This document shows, in pieces, positions 43,506-51,371 of a stretch of 64,000 nucleotides of DNA. Below the pieces are notes generated by a model. That model was not told where the DNA came from and did not search any database. It worked only from the letters and a program-made list of their open reading frames with translations. Both the position numbers and the translations under genes were made by a program. How positions within the stretch are numbered: the stretch's first letter is position 1; each line of letters starts with the position of its first letter. The stretch covers positions 124,001 to 188,000 of the forward strand of contig NZ_BEVZ01000002.1 of the NCBI RefSeq assembly GCF_003112515.1, read 5' to 3'. This stretch comes from Streptomyces fragilis. Its GTDB lineage: Bacteria > Actinomycetota > Actinomycetes > Streptomycetales > Streptomycetaceae.

Positions 43506-43602
43506 CCTCAGGGTCCGCGTGACCTGAGGGTCCACGTGACCTCAGGGCCCGCGTGACCTCAGGGCCCGCGTGACCGCAGGGCCCGCGTGACCTCAGGGCC
43601 CC
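43501..43602. repeat. Six tandem copies of a 17-bp repeat
   Basis: Six consecutive 17-base units with consensus CGTGACCTCAGGGCCCG begin at 43501, so the first contains the permease TGA stop. Two units are identical and the others differ at one to three positions. The array ends about 145 bases before the methyltransferase start. Confidence 0.95.
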
Positions 43603-43747
43603 GCGCCCTGCGCGCCCCGCCCGTCCGGTCCGATACCGGTCCGGACGGGCGGGTGCGCCGACCGCGTAGACTGGTCGGCTGTTGTCCGGACGCGCGCCAC
43701 CGTCGCGCGCGCCCGATTCGTCACCGAGGTTGTGGAGTCACCCCGCC

Positions 43748-45079
43748 ATGCAGGCACAGGAGAAGAAGTCGCTGGTGGGGGAGGAGTACGAGGTCGAGGT
43801 CGGCCCCGTCGCCCACGGCGGGCACTGCATCGCCCGCACCGACGAGGGCCAGGTCCTGTTCGTCCGGCACACGCTGCCCGGCGAGCGCGTCGTCGCCCGC
43901 GTCACCGAGGGCGAGGAGGGCGCGCGGTTCCTGCGCGCCGACGCTGTGGAGATCCTTGAGGCGTCCAAGGACCGTGTCGAGGCGCCCTGCCCGTTCGCGG
44001 GCCCCGGCAAGTGCGGCGGCTGCGACTGGCAGCACGCCAAGCCGGGCGCCCAGCGCCGGCTCAAGGGCGAGGTCGTCGCCGAGCAGCTGCAGCGCCTCGC
44101 CGGGCTCACCCCGGAGGAGGCCGGCTGGGACGGCACCGTCATGCCCGCCGAGGGCGACAAGGTGCCCGCCGGCCAGGTCCCGTCCTGGCGCACCCGCGTC
44201 CAGTACGCCGTCGACCCGGGCACCGGGCAGGCCGGTCTGCGCAAGCACCGCTCGCACGAGGTCCAGGTCATCGACCGCTGCCTGATCGCGGCCGAGGGCG
44301 TCAGCGAGCTCGGCATCGAGCAGCGTGAGTGGTCCGGCATGGAGAGCGTGGAGGCCATCGCCGCCAGCGGCTCCCAGGACCGCCAGGTCATCCTCACCCC
44401 GCGCGAGGGCGCCCGGCTGCCCATCGTCGAGCTGGACCGTCCCGTGTCCGTGATGCGGGTCGGCGAGAAGGACGGCGGGGTGCACCGGGTGCACGGCCGC
44501 CCCTTCGTCCGCGAGCGGGCCGACGGCCGCACCTACCGCGTGGGCAGCGGCGGCTTCTGGCAGGTGCACCCGAAGGCCGCGGACACCCTCGTCACCGCCG
44601 TGATGCAGGGCCTGCTGCCGCGCAAGGGCGAGACCGCGCTCGACCTGTACTGCGGCGTCGGCCTGTTCGCCGGCGCCCTCGCCGACCGCCTCGGCGACGA
44701 GGGCGCGGTGCTCGGCATCGAGTCCGGCAAGCGCGCGGTGGAGGACGCCCGCCACAACCTGGACGGCTTCGACCGGGTCCGCATCGAGCAGGGCAAGGTC
44801 GAGGCGGTCCTGCCGCGCACCGGCATCACCGAGGTCGACCTGATCGTCCTCGACCCGCCCCGCGCCGGCGCCGGCCGCAGGACCGTCGCCCACCTCGCCT
44901 CCCTCGGCGCACGCCGCGTCGCCTACGTCGCCTGCGACCCGGCCGCCCTCGCCCGCGACCTCGCCTACTTCCGCGACGGCGGCTACCGGGTGCGGACGCT
45001 GCGGGTCTTCGACCTGTTCCCGATGACCCACCACGTGGAGTGCGTGGCGATCCTGGAGCCGGTGAAGAAGGGCGCCTGA
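43748..45079 (+). CDS. TrmA/RumA-type RNA (uracil-5-)-methyltransferase with TRAM domain
   Basis: The 443-residue protein has an N-terminal TRAM domain (VEVGPVAHGGHCIARTDEGQVLFVRHTLPGERVVARV), iron-sulfur cysteines CPFAGPGKCGGCDWQH near residue 80 with DRC near 177, and a SAM-binding LDLYCGVGLFAGALA near 300. The catalytic site is VAYVACDPAALARDL, where Cys attacks uracil C6, with VLDPPRAG before it. It should make 5-methyluridine in rRNA or tRNA. ATG 43748 is the first conserved Met. The gene follows the permease in mycobacteria too. Confidence 0.93.
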   Translation: MQAQEKKSLVGEEYEVEVGPVAHGGHCIARTDEGQVLFVRHTLPGERVVARVTEGEEGARFLRADAVEILEASKDRVEAPCPFAGPGKCGGCDWQHAKPGAQRRLKGEVVAEQLQRLAGLTPEEAGWDGTVMPAEGDKVPAGQVPSWRTRVQYAVDPGTGQAGLRKHRSHEVQVIDRCLIAAEGVSELGIEQREWSGMESVEAIAASGSQDRQVILTPREGARLPIVELDRPVSVMRVGEKDGGVHRVHGRPFVRERADGRTYRVGSGGFWQVHPKAADTLVTAVMQGLLPRKGETALDLYCGVGLFAGALADRLGDEGAVLGIESGKRAVEDARHNLDGFDRVRIEQGKVEAVLPRTGITEVDLIVLDPPRAGAGRRTVAHLASLGARRVAYVACDPAALARDLAYFRDGGYRVRTLRVFDLFPMTHHVECVAILEPVKKGA

Positions 45080-45123
45080 GCTGCGGTCTCTCTGTTACCG
45101 GTCGGCTTGACGTGTTCTCCCCT

Positions 45124-45140
45124 GCCCAACAGGGTTGGGC
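45124..45140 (+). terminator. Small hairpin downstream of the RNA methyltransferase gene
   Basis: GCCCAAC and GTTGGGC pair around a three-base loop, 44 bases after the stop. The remaining 227 bases to the glutaminase start hold no evident gene. Confidence 0.5.
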
Positions 45141-45367
45141 GGGCCACACCCTTGCGACCTGTGGTTCTCCGCTGCCGAGAAGCGTGCGGTGGGCGACCCG
45201 AGCAGAATCCTGCCGGCGTTTTCCGCTGCTTCTCAGGGCGCGCCATGACATCCCGCGGCTCGGCGGGTCCTGTCGAGCCTTTCCGGACCGAGACCGAGGT
45301 GCCGCCTGCGGTCCCCCCCGTCTGCGAAGAGGGGCCTCACCGCGGCCGCGTGCGCCTTGTGAGCACA

Positions 45368-46300
45368 ATGGGCGCCGTGACATCGAGGATGGACTACCAG
45401 CACGTATTGGAACAGGTCGCCGAGGAGGTCACGCGGACGCCCGGCCGGGGGCGGTCCGCCGACTACATTCCCGCGCTCGCCGCCCTTGACCCGCGCGTTT
45501 TCGGCATGGCCGTCGCCGAGCTGGACGGCACCGTCCACGGAGTGGGTGAGTGGCGCGAGCCGTTCTCCACGCAGTCCATCACCAAGGTCTTCACCCTGAC
45601 CCTGGGCCTGGCCCTCGAGGGCGACGAACTGTGGGAGCACGTGGGCCGCGAACCTTCCGGCAACCCGTTCAACTCCCTGGTGCAGCTCGAGTACGAGAAC
45701 GGCATCCCGCGCAACCCGTTCATCAACGCCGGCGCCCTGGTCGTCACCGACCGCCTCCACACCCGCACCGGAGACGCGGCGGGCGAGCTCCTGCGGCTGC
45801 TGCGCGCCGAGAGCGGGAACCCGGACCTCGATTTCGATCTGGCGGTCGCCGCCTCGGAGGCCGCGCACGGCGACCGCAACGCGGCCCTCGGCCATTTCAT
45901 GGCTTCCTACGGCAACATCGACAACCCCGTGCCGCTCCTGCTCGACCAGTACTTCCGCCAGTGCTCGATCAAGGCCTCCTGCGCCGACCTCGCGCTGGCG
46001 GCCACCCTCCTGGCCCGGCACGGCGTACGCGCCGACGGCACTCGGCTCCTGACCCGCAGCCAGGCCAAGCAGGTCAACGCCGTCATGCTGACCTGCGGCA
46101 CGTACGACGCCGCCGGCGACTTCGCCTACCGTGTCGGCCTGCCCGGCAAGAGCGGGGTGGGCGGCGGCATCATCGCCGTCGTGCCCGGTCGCTGCGCCGT
46201 GTGCGTGTGGAGTCCCGGTCTGGACGAGCGGGGCAACTCCGTCGCCGGAGTGGCGGCGCTGGACCTCTTCACCACGCTCACCGGGCTGTCGGTGTTCTGA
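45368..46300 (+). CDS. glsA: Glutaminase (beta-lactamase fold)
   Basis: The protein has serine-dependent glutaminase motifs: EPFSTQSITKVFTLTLGL (catalytic Ser-x-x-Lys near residue 75), NPFINAGALVVTD, ASYGNIDNPVPLLLDQYF and GLPGKSGVGGGIIAVVPG. It hydrolyses glutamine to glutamate and ammonia. Three starts are possible: ATG 45368 (310 residues), GTG 45377 and ATG 45389 (303 residues). None has a strong ribosome site, so the start is uncertain. It converges on the phytase gene. Confidence 0.92.
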   Translation: MGAVTSRMDYQHVLEQVAEEVTRTPGRGRSADYIPALAALDPRVFGMAVAELDGTVHGVGEWREPFSTQSITKVFTLTLGLALEGDELWEHVGREPSGNPFNSLVQLEYENGIPRNPFINAGALVVTDRLHTRTGDAAGELLRLLRAESGNPDLDFDLAVAASEAAHGDRNAALGHFMASYGNIDNPVPLLLDQYFRQCSIKASCADLALAATLLARHGVRADGTRLLTRSQAKQVNAVMLTCGTYDAAGDFAYRVGLPGKSGVGGGIIAVVPGRCAVCVWSPGLDERGNSVAGVAALDLFTTLTGLSVF

Positions 46301-46307
46301 TCACGCC

Positions 46308-46428
46308 GGGCCCGTGGCGGGCCCGCGCATTCCCGTACCCGGCACGCTCCGCCTGTGTGAGCGGGCGGATGCCGCCCACGCGCCCACACCGTGCGAGTAC
46401 CGACGACGCACGGTGTCGCCACCGTGCG
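46308..46428. terminator. Two hairpins between glutaminase and phytase genes
   Basis: An 8-bp stem at 46308-46326 (CGGGCCCG arms) follows glsA by eight bases. A perfect 9-bp stem at 46407-46428 (CGCACGGTG / CACCGTGCG) lies 18 bases from the phytase stop. Each can end one of the convergent transcripts. Confidence 0.7.
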
Positions 46429-46445
46429 CCTGCGGCATTCACTCG

Positions 46446-47732
46446 TCAGTCGATGGCGTCGACGACATCCCCGAGGTCGACGAACTTGAAGCCGGTGGCC
46501 TCACGGTCGCCGTCGCCGGGGGTTTCCTTGCCGTCCTGGACGACGAGCAGACCGTCGGGGTAGCGGGTACCGAGTGGGGCGTTGAGGGCGGCTGCGCCGT
46601 CACAGACCTCGGAGCCGTCGAGGGACGTGGAGGCTGCGGCGACACGGAAGGCGTCCTCGTACTCGTTGTCCTCGTCCCGCTCGCGGTCATAGGCGACGAA
46701 GGTGTCGTCGCCCTGGCTGGAGGCGAGCAGGTAGCCGTCGCCGTCCGGCTGGGTGAGGAGGGTCAGGCCTTCGACGTCGGCGCTGAGGTGGGTGCCGCCG
46801 AAGCCGGGATCGACGCCGGGCGCGCACTCCTCGGTCTGCTCGTCGTACGTGCCGGGGACGCCGTAGTCGCGCACCTTGTCGACCAGGGTCGGCGTGCCGG
46901 TCAGGCCCGCGTCGATGCGCCAGATGCCGACGTCCTCCTGCCCTGCGTAGAGGGTGCCGTCCACCGGGTCCACGACCATGCCCTCGACCTGCGGCAGTTC
47001 CCCCGGCTCGGCGCAGGGCGTCCAGGTGGCACCGGTGGGCAGGCGGAAGGAGGAGGGCAGGTCCAGAGTGCGGACCTGGCGGTAGCCGATGGTGCCGACC
47101 GGGGTGGCGACCAGTTCCACCAGGGCGATGCGGGTGCGGTTGCGCTGGCTGACCAGGGCGTAGGAGCGGCCGGTGGTGCGGTCGGTCCAGGTGGCCAGGC
47201 CGTACGCGGTCCGCTGTTCATTGATCTCGGCCTGGTCGGCGGAGAACACGGGCCGCACGGCCGGGTCGGTGACGTCGGTGAGGGGGCCGCCGGGCTTGTC
47301 ACGGTCGATGCGGTAGATCCGCAGTCGGTCGTTGCCGCGGTCGCTGACCACCGCGACGTCCGCTCGGACGCCGCCCAGGCGCAGGCCCTGCACCAGGTCG
47401 ACGTTGTTGAAGCGGCCGGGCTTGTCGTCGGTGCCCGGCCCGGCCGGGGCGGGGATCGACTGGACCTGGCGTGCGTTCAGGTCGTAGATCCGCAGGCCGC
47501 CCTGCTTGGCGGTCGCGATGACCAGGCTACGGCCCGGGTCGGCGCTGTTGCGCCAGATCGCCGGGTCGTCCGCGTTGGCGTCACCGCCGGCCTCGTCGTC
47601 GAACAGCGGCGCCGTCTCGGCCTTCGGGTGGACGCTGTCGATCCCGGAGGCCTGCGCCGGAAGCGCGAACGAGGTGGCCAGTGTCGTGCACAGAATGAAC
47701 GCGGAGGCGCCAGTCGCCAGACGGAGCTTCAT
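46446..47732 (-). CDS. Secreted beta-propeller phytase (3-phytase)
   Basis: The 428-residue protein has a signal peptide (MKLRLATGASAFILCTTLAT, cleavage after AQA near residue 28). The beta-propeller phytase fold follows with ADDPAIWRNSADPGRSLVIATAKQGGLRIYDL, VSDRGNDRLRIYRID, QVEGMVVDPVDGTLYAGQEDVGIWRI and DVEGLTLL. The acidic residues bind Ca2+. It releases phosphate from phytate outside the cell. A pair of PHO-box-like direct repeats lies about 75-95 bases upstream, so PhoP control under phosphate limitation is likely. Confidence 0.93.
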   Translation of the reverse strand: MKLRLATGASAFILCTTLATSFALPAQASGIDSVHPKAETAPLFDDEAGGDANADDPAIWRNSADPGRSLVIATAKQGGLRIYDLNARQVQSIPAPAGPGTDDKPGRFNNVDLVQGLRLGGVRADVAVVSDRGNDRLRIYRIDRDKPGGPLTDVTDPAVRPVFSADQAEINEQRTAYGLATWTDRTTGRSYALVSQRNRTRIALVELVATPVGTIGYRQVRTLDLPSSFRLPTGATWTPCAEPGELPQVEGMVVDPVDGTLYAGQEDVGIWRIDAGLTGTPTLVDKVRDYGVPGTYDEQTEECAPGVDPGFGGTHLSADVEGLTLLTQPDGDGYLLASSQGDDTFVAYDRERDEDNEYEDAFRVAAASTSLDGSEVCDGAAALNAPLGTRYPDGLLVVQDGKETPGDGDREATGFKFVDLGDVVDAID

Positions 47733-47804
47733 GTCTCTTCCTTGTATGAGAGGTTTGTCCCGATGGGGAAGACACTCACGGCCATGAACGTCGTGGTCAC
47801 GACA

Positions 47805-47826
47805 AGATGATGAATGGCGGTTGAAT
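47805..47826 (-). promoter_or_regulatory. Candidate PHO box upstream of the phytase gene
   Basis: On the minus strand ATTCAACCGCC is followed directly by ATTCATCATCT. These are two 11-base direct-repeat units sharing ATTCA, close to the Streptomyces PhoP unit GTTCACC. They end 73 bases before the phytase ATG. Confidence 0.55.
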
Positions 47827-47857
47827 ACATCACGAAACCCGCAGAGTGCGGGGGATC

Positions 47858-47887
47858 CTGCGGCCGGAGCACGGGCTCCGGCCGCAG
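47858..47887. terminator. Terminator hairpin left from a deleted secreted-protein gene
   Basis: A perfect 13-bp stem (47858-47870 with 47875-47887) lies 25 bases beyond the stop of the minus-strand remnant at 47913. A smaller 6-bp hairpin is at 47838-47852. Confidence 0.7.
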
Positions 47888-47912
47888 GAGCGCTGGTGGG
47901 GCGACGGCCCGG

Positions 47913-48119
47913 TCAGCCGATCGCGACGTCGTCGACCAGGAAGATGGTCGACAGGTAGGCGTCTTCGGTGCCGTCGACCTCCAGCTGACCTTGACCTTGA
48001 GGGTGTCGTAGACGCTGGAGCCGGACTCCTGAGTGGTGATCCGCAGCCAGAAGGTGAGCTTCGGGGTGCCGGTGGCCGGGACCGCGACGTTCGACTGGGA
48101 CAGCGACTCGACGGCGGAG
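47913..48119 (-). pseudogene. C-terminal remnant of a secreted protein (PPC/CBM-like domain)
   Basis: One minus-strand frame gives NVAVPATGTPKLTFWLRITT then SSVYDTLKVKV. A second frame continues DGTEDAYLSTIFLVDDVAIG to the stop at 47913. These are the two ends of a beta-sandwich domain common at the C-terminus of secreted Streptomyces peptidases (pattern LSFWLHI...YDTLKV...FTGTEDSSLQTSFVIDD). About 30-40 residues between them are missing and the frame has changed. Everything upstream of about 48119 is gone, replaced by a LuxR fragment. No functional product is possible. Confidence 0.7.
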
Positions 48120-48120
48120 G

Positions 48121-48249
48121 TGCCGTATCGCCGCCACCCTCACCGTCAGCGTCAAGACGGTCGAGGCGACGCTCACCCGCGTCTACCGGAAACTCGGTCT
48201 GCACTCGCGCTTCCAGCTCGCACACGCCGTCACACCAGCACGTGAATGA
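48121..48249 (+). pseudogene. C-terminal HTH remnant of a LuxR-family regulator
   Basis: Codons 48124-48249 encode RIAATLTVSVKTVEATLTRVYRKLGLHSR-FQLAHAV and a stop. This is the second half of a LuxR-type helix-turn-helix (usual form EIAxxLxVSxKTVExHLxRVYRKLGVxSRxxLA). No start codon or upstream domain exists. Left of 48120 the sequence belongs to the opposite-strand secreted-protein remnant. The two were therefore divergent genes whose 5' halves were lost in one deletion. Confidence 0.8.
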
Positions 48250-48550
48250 CTCGTGCGGACGGCGCGTGGGGCCGGAAGTCCGGCACCCGCCGCACGACCT
48301 GGCGCGACGGACAGCGGGGCGAAGGGGAGGGGGCAAGGCGGGCAAGGCGGGCCTCGTTGCGAGGGTCGGGCGGCTGAGACCCGGACCTGCCCGTATCCGG
48401 TACGACTTCGTCGCGTGTGGGTTTTGTCGGGCTCCGCCGATGCGGCTACCGGTACTCCCGGGGCGGGGTGATGATAGAAGTGACGGCGAATGAGACTGGC
48501 CGCCCGGACACGCGGTGGAGTGGCCCGCCCGGTTGGAATTGGGGGAATTC
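48250..48550. other. Intergenic region upstream of the EsxA-like gene
   Basis: This 301-base region has a loose hairpin (CGTGCGG...CCGCACG, about 48252-48297) that may be the terminator of the lost LuxR gene, followed by presumed promoter sequence for 48551. I see no gene in it. Confidence 0.5.
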
Positions 48551-48979
48551 ATGACGTTCGAGCAGGAGTGGGCGGAACTGCGCTCGGCGGCGGCCGCGCG
48601 CGGTTCCATGCGGCTCAACAGCATTCCGGCCGAGGGCGGCGGAGGCGGTGGCGGAGCCGATCTGGTGGTCAACAGGGACGACCTCGGCGCCATCGGCAGC
48701 GAGGCGTACGACCTGCTGGGCCGACTGGGCAAGGACGGCGACACCGCCAGCGCCTCCACGGCGGCCGCGGCGACGGCCCTGACCACCGGCAACTTCGTCA
48801 GCGGTGCGGCCGTGAAGAAGGTGCACGACTTCTGGCAGACGCATCTCAAGACGCTGCTGGACTCCTGCGCGCACATCTCCAACCACCTCGACTACAGCAA
48901 GGCCCAGGCGGCCAAGGACGAGGCGAAGATCCAAGGGGATCTGACGCAGATATCCGTCCTCTCGGAATACATGAAATAG
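48551..48979 (+). CDS. Small helical protein, possible WXG100/EsxA-like secreted partner
   Basis: The 142-residue protein starts MTFEQEWAELRSAAA, has a run of seven glycines near residue 33 and then two long helices separated near NFVSGAAVKKVHDFWQTHLKTLLDSCAHISNHL. The FW-containing helical hairpin without a signal peptide resembles WXG100-type or related type VII secretion substrates, but no exact WxG is present. ATG 48551 follows GGGGGA. It lies 20 bases before a 782-residue DUF6571-type gene, the usual arrangement of a small chaperone-like partner and a large effector or scaffold. Confidence 0.72.
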   Translation: MTFEQEWAELRSAAAARGSMRLNSIPAEGGGGGGGADLVVNRDDLGAIGSEAYDLLGRLGKDGDTASASTAAAATALTTGNFVSGAAVKKVHDFWQTHLKTLLDSCAHISNHLDYSKAQAAKDEAKIQGDLTQISVLSEYMK

Positions 48980-48999
48980 AGCGCGGGGGAGCACTCGGC

Positions 49000-51348
49000 A
49001 TGCTGAAGTACGAGGACATAGTCGACGCCCCGGTGGCAAAGCTCAAGGCCGCCGCCGACGACTGGTCGGAGATGGCGGGGAAGCTGGAGAAGCTCGCCAC
49101 CGACGCTTCCGACGGAATGAAGGCCAAGGCCGACAAGGCGTCCTGGGAGGGCGTCAACGCGGGGGTCACAAGGGAGTTCATCGGCAAGACGGTCAAGGAG
49201 TTCTCGGACGCCGCGGCCGAGGCCAAGGGCGTGCACCTGATCCTGCAGGACGGCTACGCGGCCATCAAGAAGGCCAAGGACGACCTGGTCAACATCCGGG
49301 ACGTCGAGGGGCCCGCGGCCGGTGTCCAGCTGGACGCGGCCGGCAAGGTCACGGCCAAGCACCCGCTGTCCGAGATCCCCGCAGCCCGCCACGACCCCGA
49401 CTACAGCGAACTGCTGCAGCAGGAGCGGCGGAACATCGAGTCGTGGCAGAGGCGGATCGACCTCATCGTCGACAACTGCAACGACACCGACCTCTCCTTC
49501 AAGAACTCCCTCGAGGCCAACGTCACCGACCGCAAGGACTTCGCCGCTCCGACGTACACGAAGCTGGACCAGGAGGAGGCGGCCCGCGCCGCCGCCCTGG
49601 CGGCCAAGGGGCGCGACATCACCCACGCCGAACTTCAGCAGCTCAACGAGCTGCTGAAGGACAACAGTTCGTCGGTCGACTTCTCCAAGAACTTCTACGA
49701 GAAGCTCGGCCCCGAGAAGTCGCTCGCGTTCTTCGGTCAGCTCTCCACGGACACGTACGAGTACGGCAAGGTCGACAAGGAACGCCTCGCGGACGTCCAG
49801 GAACTGCAGAAGAACCTGGGCCTCAACCTGGCCACCGCCTCCCACGACAAGGACTTCACCGACAAGTGGGGCCCGGAGCTCCGCAAGCTGGGCACCGAGC
49901 GCGTGCCGCTGTACAAGCACGACTACGGCGGCCCGTACGGATACCAACTGCTCGGCGGGATCATGCGGTACGGGAACTACGACGCGAAGTTCCTCAACCC
50001 CATCGCCGAGCACGTCGCGCAGCTGCACCAGAAGGACCCGTACATGTTCGCCGACAACAAGGTGGTGAACAGTCCCTTCAAGAACCCCTTCAACCCCTCC
50101 GGCGTGAACGGAGCCGGTTACGACCCGGCCACCGCCATGCTGGAGGCTCTCGGCAACAGCCCGGAAGCGGCCAAGAAGTTCTTCACCGACCCCCCGACCG
50201 CCTACAACGAGGACGGTACGGTCAACCACGGGGCCACGGCCGACCTCGGCAAGGACGCGGACGGCAAGCGGATCGACAACTACCTCGACTTCTTCGGCGA
50301 CGAGAAGTGGGAGTCGTTCCCCGACGTCAACACGCTCGACCAGAAGGAACTCGAGGCGTCGCTCAACCAGATGCCCGACGCCCTCGGCCACGCCCTGGAG
50401 GCGGCGACCCTCGGCTACCCGGCCGGGCATCCGGACGCCGGCGTGGTGCGCGACGCGGACAACGCCGCGGTCATGCAGCAAGTCATCGAGAAGTACGGCG
50501 AGGACCCCGGTCTGCTCAAGAAGCACGAGGTGATGGCCGACAGCCTGGGCGTCATGGGCGCCGGCTACATCGACGACATCAACTGGGCACTGGAGAAGAA
50601 CAGCTCAGGCAGCGTGTTCGCCCCGGGCAGCAACCCGGACGGGCACGTCGACTTCGCGGACACCGAGGACGGGAACGGGCGGAGCGCCGTCCGGGGCTTC
50701 CTCAGCACCCTGGGGCAGCACCCGGACGCGTACGCCACGGTGTCGACCGCGGAGCAGGCCTACACCCGCAGCGTGCTGGAAGGGACGGTGGGCCCCGACG
50801 GGAAGATCGACCAGGGTGCTGCCAGAGCGACCGTACGCGTGGGTGCCGAGGTGCAGGGCATGCTCGACCAGTCCAGGGCCGATCAGGTGGAGGCGACGAA
50901 CCTCAAGACGCACGAGGAGTACGAGAAGGCGGTCGAGAAGCGGGCGGGCTGGGTCGAGTTCGGGGCCACGGCGGGCATCGCGGCGGGCGTCGCCTTCCTG
51001 CCCGCGACCGCGGCCGTGGGTACGGCCGCGGTGCTCATCCCGCTGGCGACGGACACCGCGAGCGGGGCTCTCGAACAGGTCGTGGGCCAGATGGTCGGTG
51101 ACATCTCCGGTTCCGCCGTGGACGAGCACAAGGAGAAGATGGACGAGCTCACCGACGAGGAGAGGAAGAAGATCTACTCCGCCGGTGAAAGCCTGGCCGA
51201 GGCCCCGCTGGAGGACTTCCTGCTGCGGAACGTCGACGACCCTGAGAAGGACGAGTTCGCGCAGGACCTGCGCGAGTCGATGCTGATCGGGTACGGGGTC
51301 GGCAACGACCGGGAGAACCAGCAGGGCAACGCCCCGGAGACCGGCTGA
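49000..51348 (+). CDS. Large DUF6571-type protein with WXG-like N-terminus
   Basis: The 782-residue protein begins MLKYEDIVDAPVAKLKAAADDWSEMAGKL, continues GMKAKADKASWEGVNAGV and has long helices to about residue 210, a type VII substrate-like layout. The central region (about 230-620) contains YGNYDAKFLNPIAEHVAQLHQKDPYMF and SPEAAKKFFTDPP, as in DUF6571 proteins. Two Gly/Ala-rich hydrophobic segments lie near 650-690 (AGIAAGVAFLPATAAVGTAAVLIPLA). No catalytic motif or signal peptide is seen. ATG 49000 with GGGGGA upstream is the conserved start. I infer an envelope or contact-dependent role; function is unknown. Confidence 0.8.
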   Translation: MLKYEDIVDAPVAKLKAAADDWSEMAGKLEKLATDASDGMKAKADKASWEGVNAGVTREFIGKTVKEFSDAAAEAKGVHLILQDGYAAIKKAKDDLVNIRDVEGPAAGVQLDAAGKVTAKHPLSEIPAARHDPDYSELLQQERRNIESWQRRIDLIVDNCNDTDLSFKNSLEANVTDRKDFAAPTYTKLDQEEAARAAALAAKGRDITHAELQQLNELLKDNSSSVDFSKNFYEKLGPEKSLAFFGQLSTDTYEYGKVDKERLADVQELQKNLGLNLATASHDKDFTDKWGPELRKLGTERVPLYKHDYGGPYGYQLLGGIMRYGNYDAKFLNPIAEHVAQLHQKDPYMFADNKVVNSPFKNPFNPSGVNGAGYDPATAMLEALGNSPEAAKKFFTDPPTAYNEDGTVNHGATADLGKDADGKRIDNYLDFFGDEKWESFPDVNTLDQKELEASLNQMPDALGHALEAATLGYPAGHPDAGVVRDADNAAVMQQVIEKYGEDPGLLKKHEVMADSLGVMGAGYIDDINWALEKNSSGSVFAPGSNPDGHVDFADTEDGNGRSAVRGFLSTLGQHPDAYATVSTAEQAYTRSVLEGTVGPDGKIDQGAARATVRVGAEVQGMLDQSRADQVEATNLKTHEEYEKAVEKRAGWVEFGATAGIAAGVAFLPATAAVGTAAVLIPLATDTASGALEQVVGQMVGDISGSAVDEHKEKMDELTDEERKKIYSAGESLAEAPLEDFLLRNVDDPEKDEFAQDLRESMLIGYGVGNDRENQQGNAPETG

Positions 51349-51371
51349 GTCCGCTGGACGGCCGAGGACAC

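Noticed and set aside
43501..43602. CRISPR or attachment-site array
   Set aside because: The 17-base units are head-to-tail without spacers, and no integrase is near.
45107..45367. Long N-terminal extension of glutaminase
   Set aside because: It contains a hairpin and shows no similarity to glutaminases, which start near 45368-45389.
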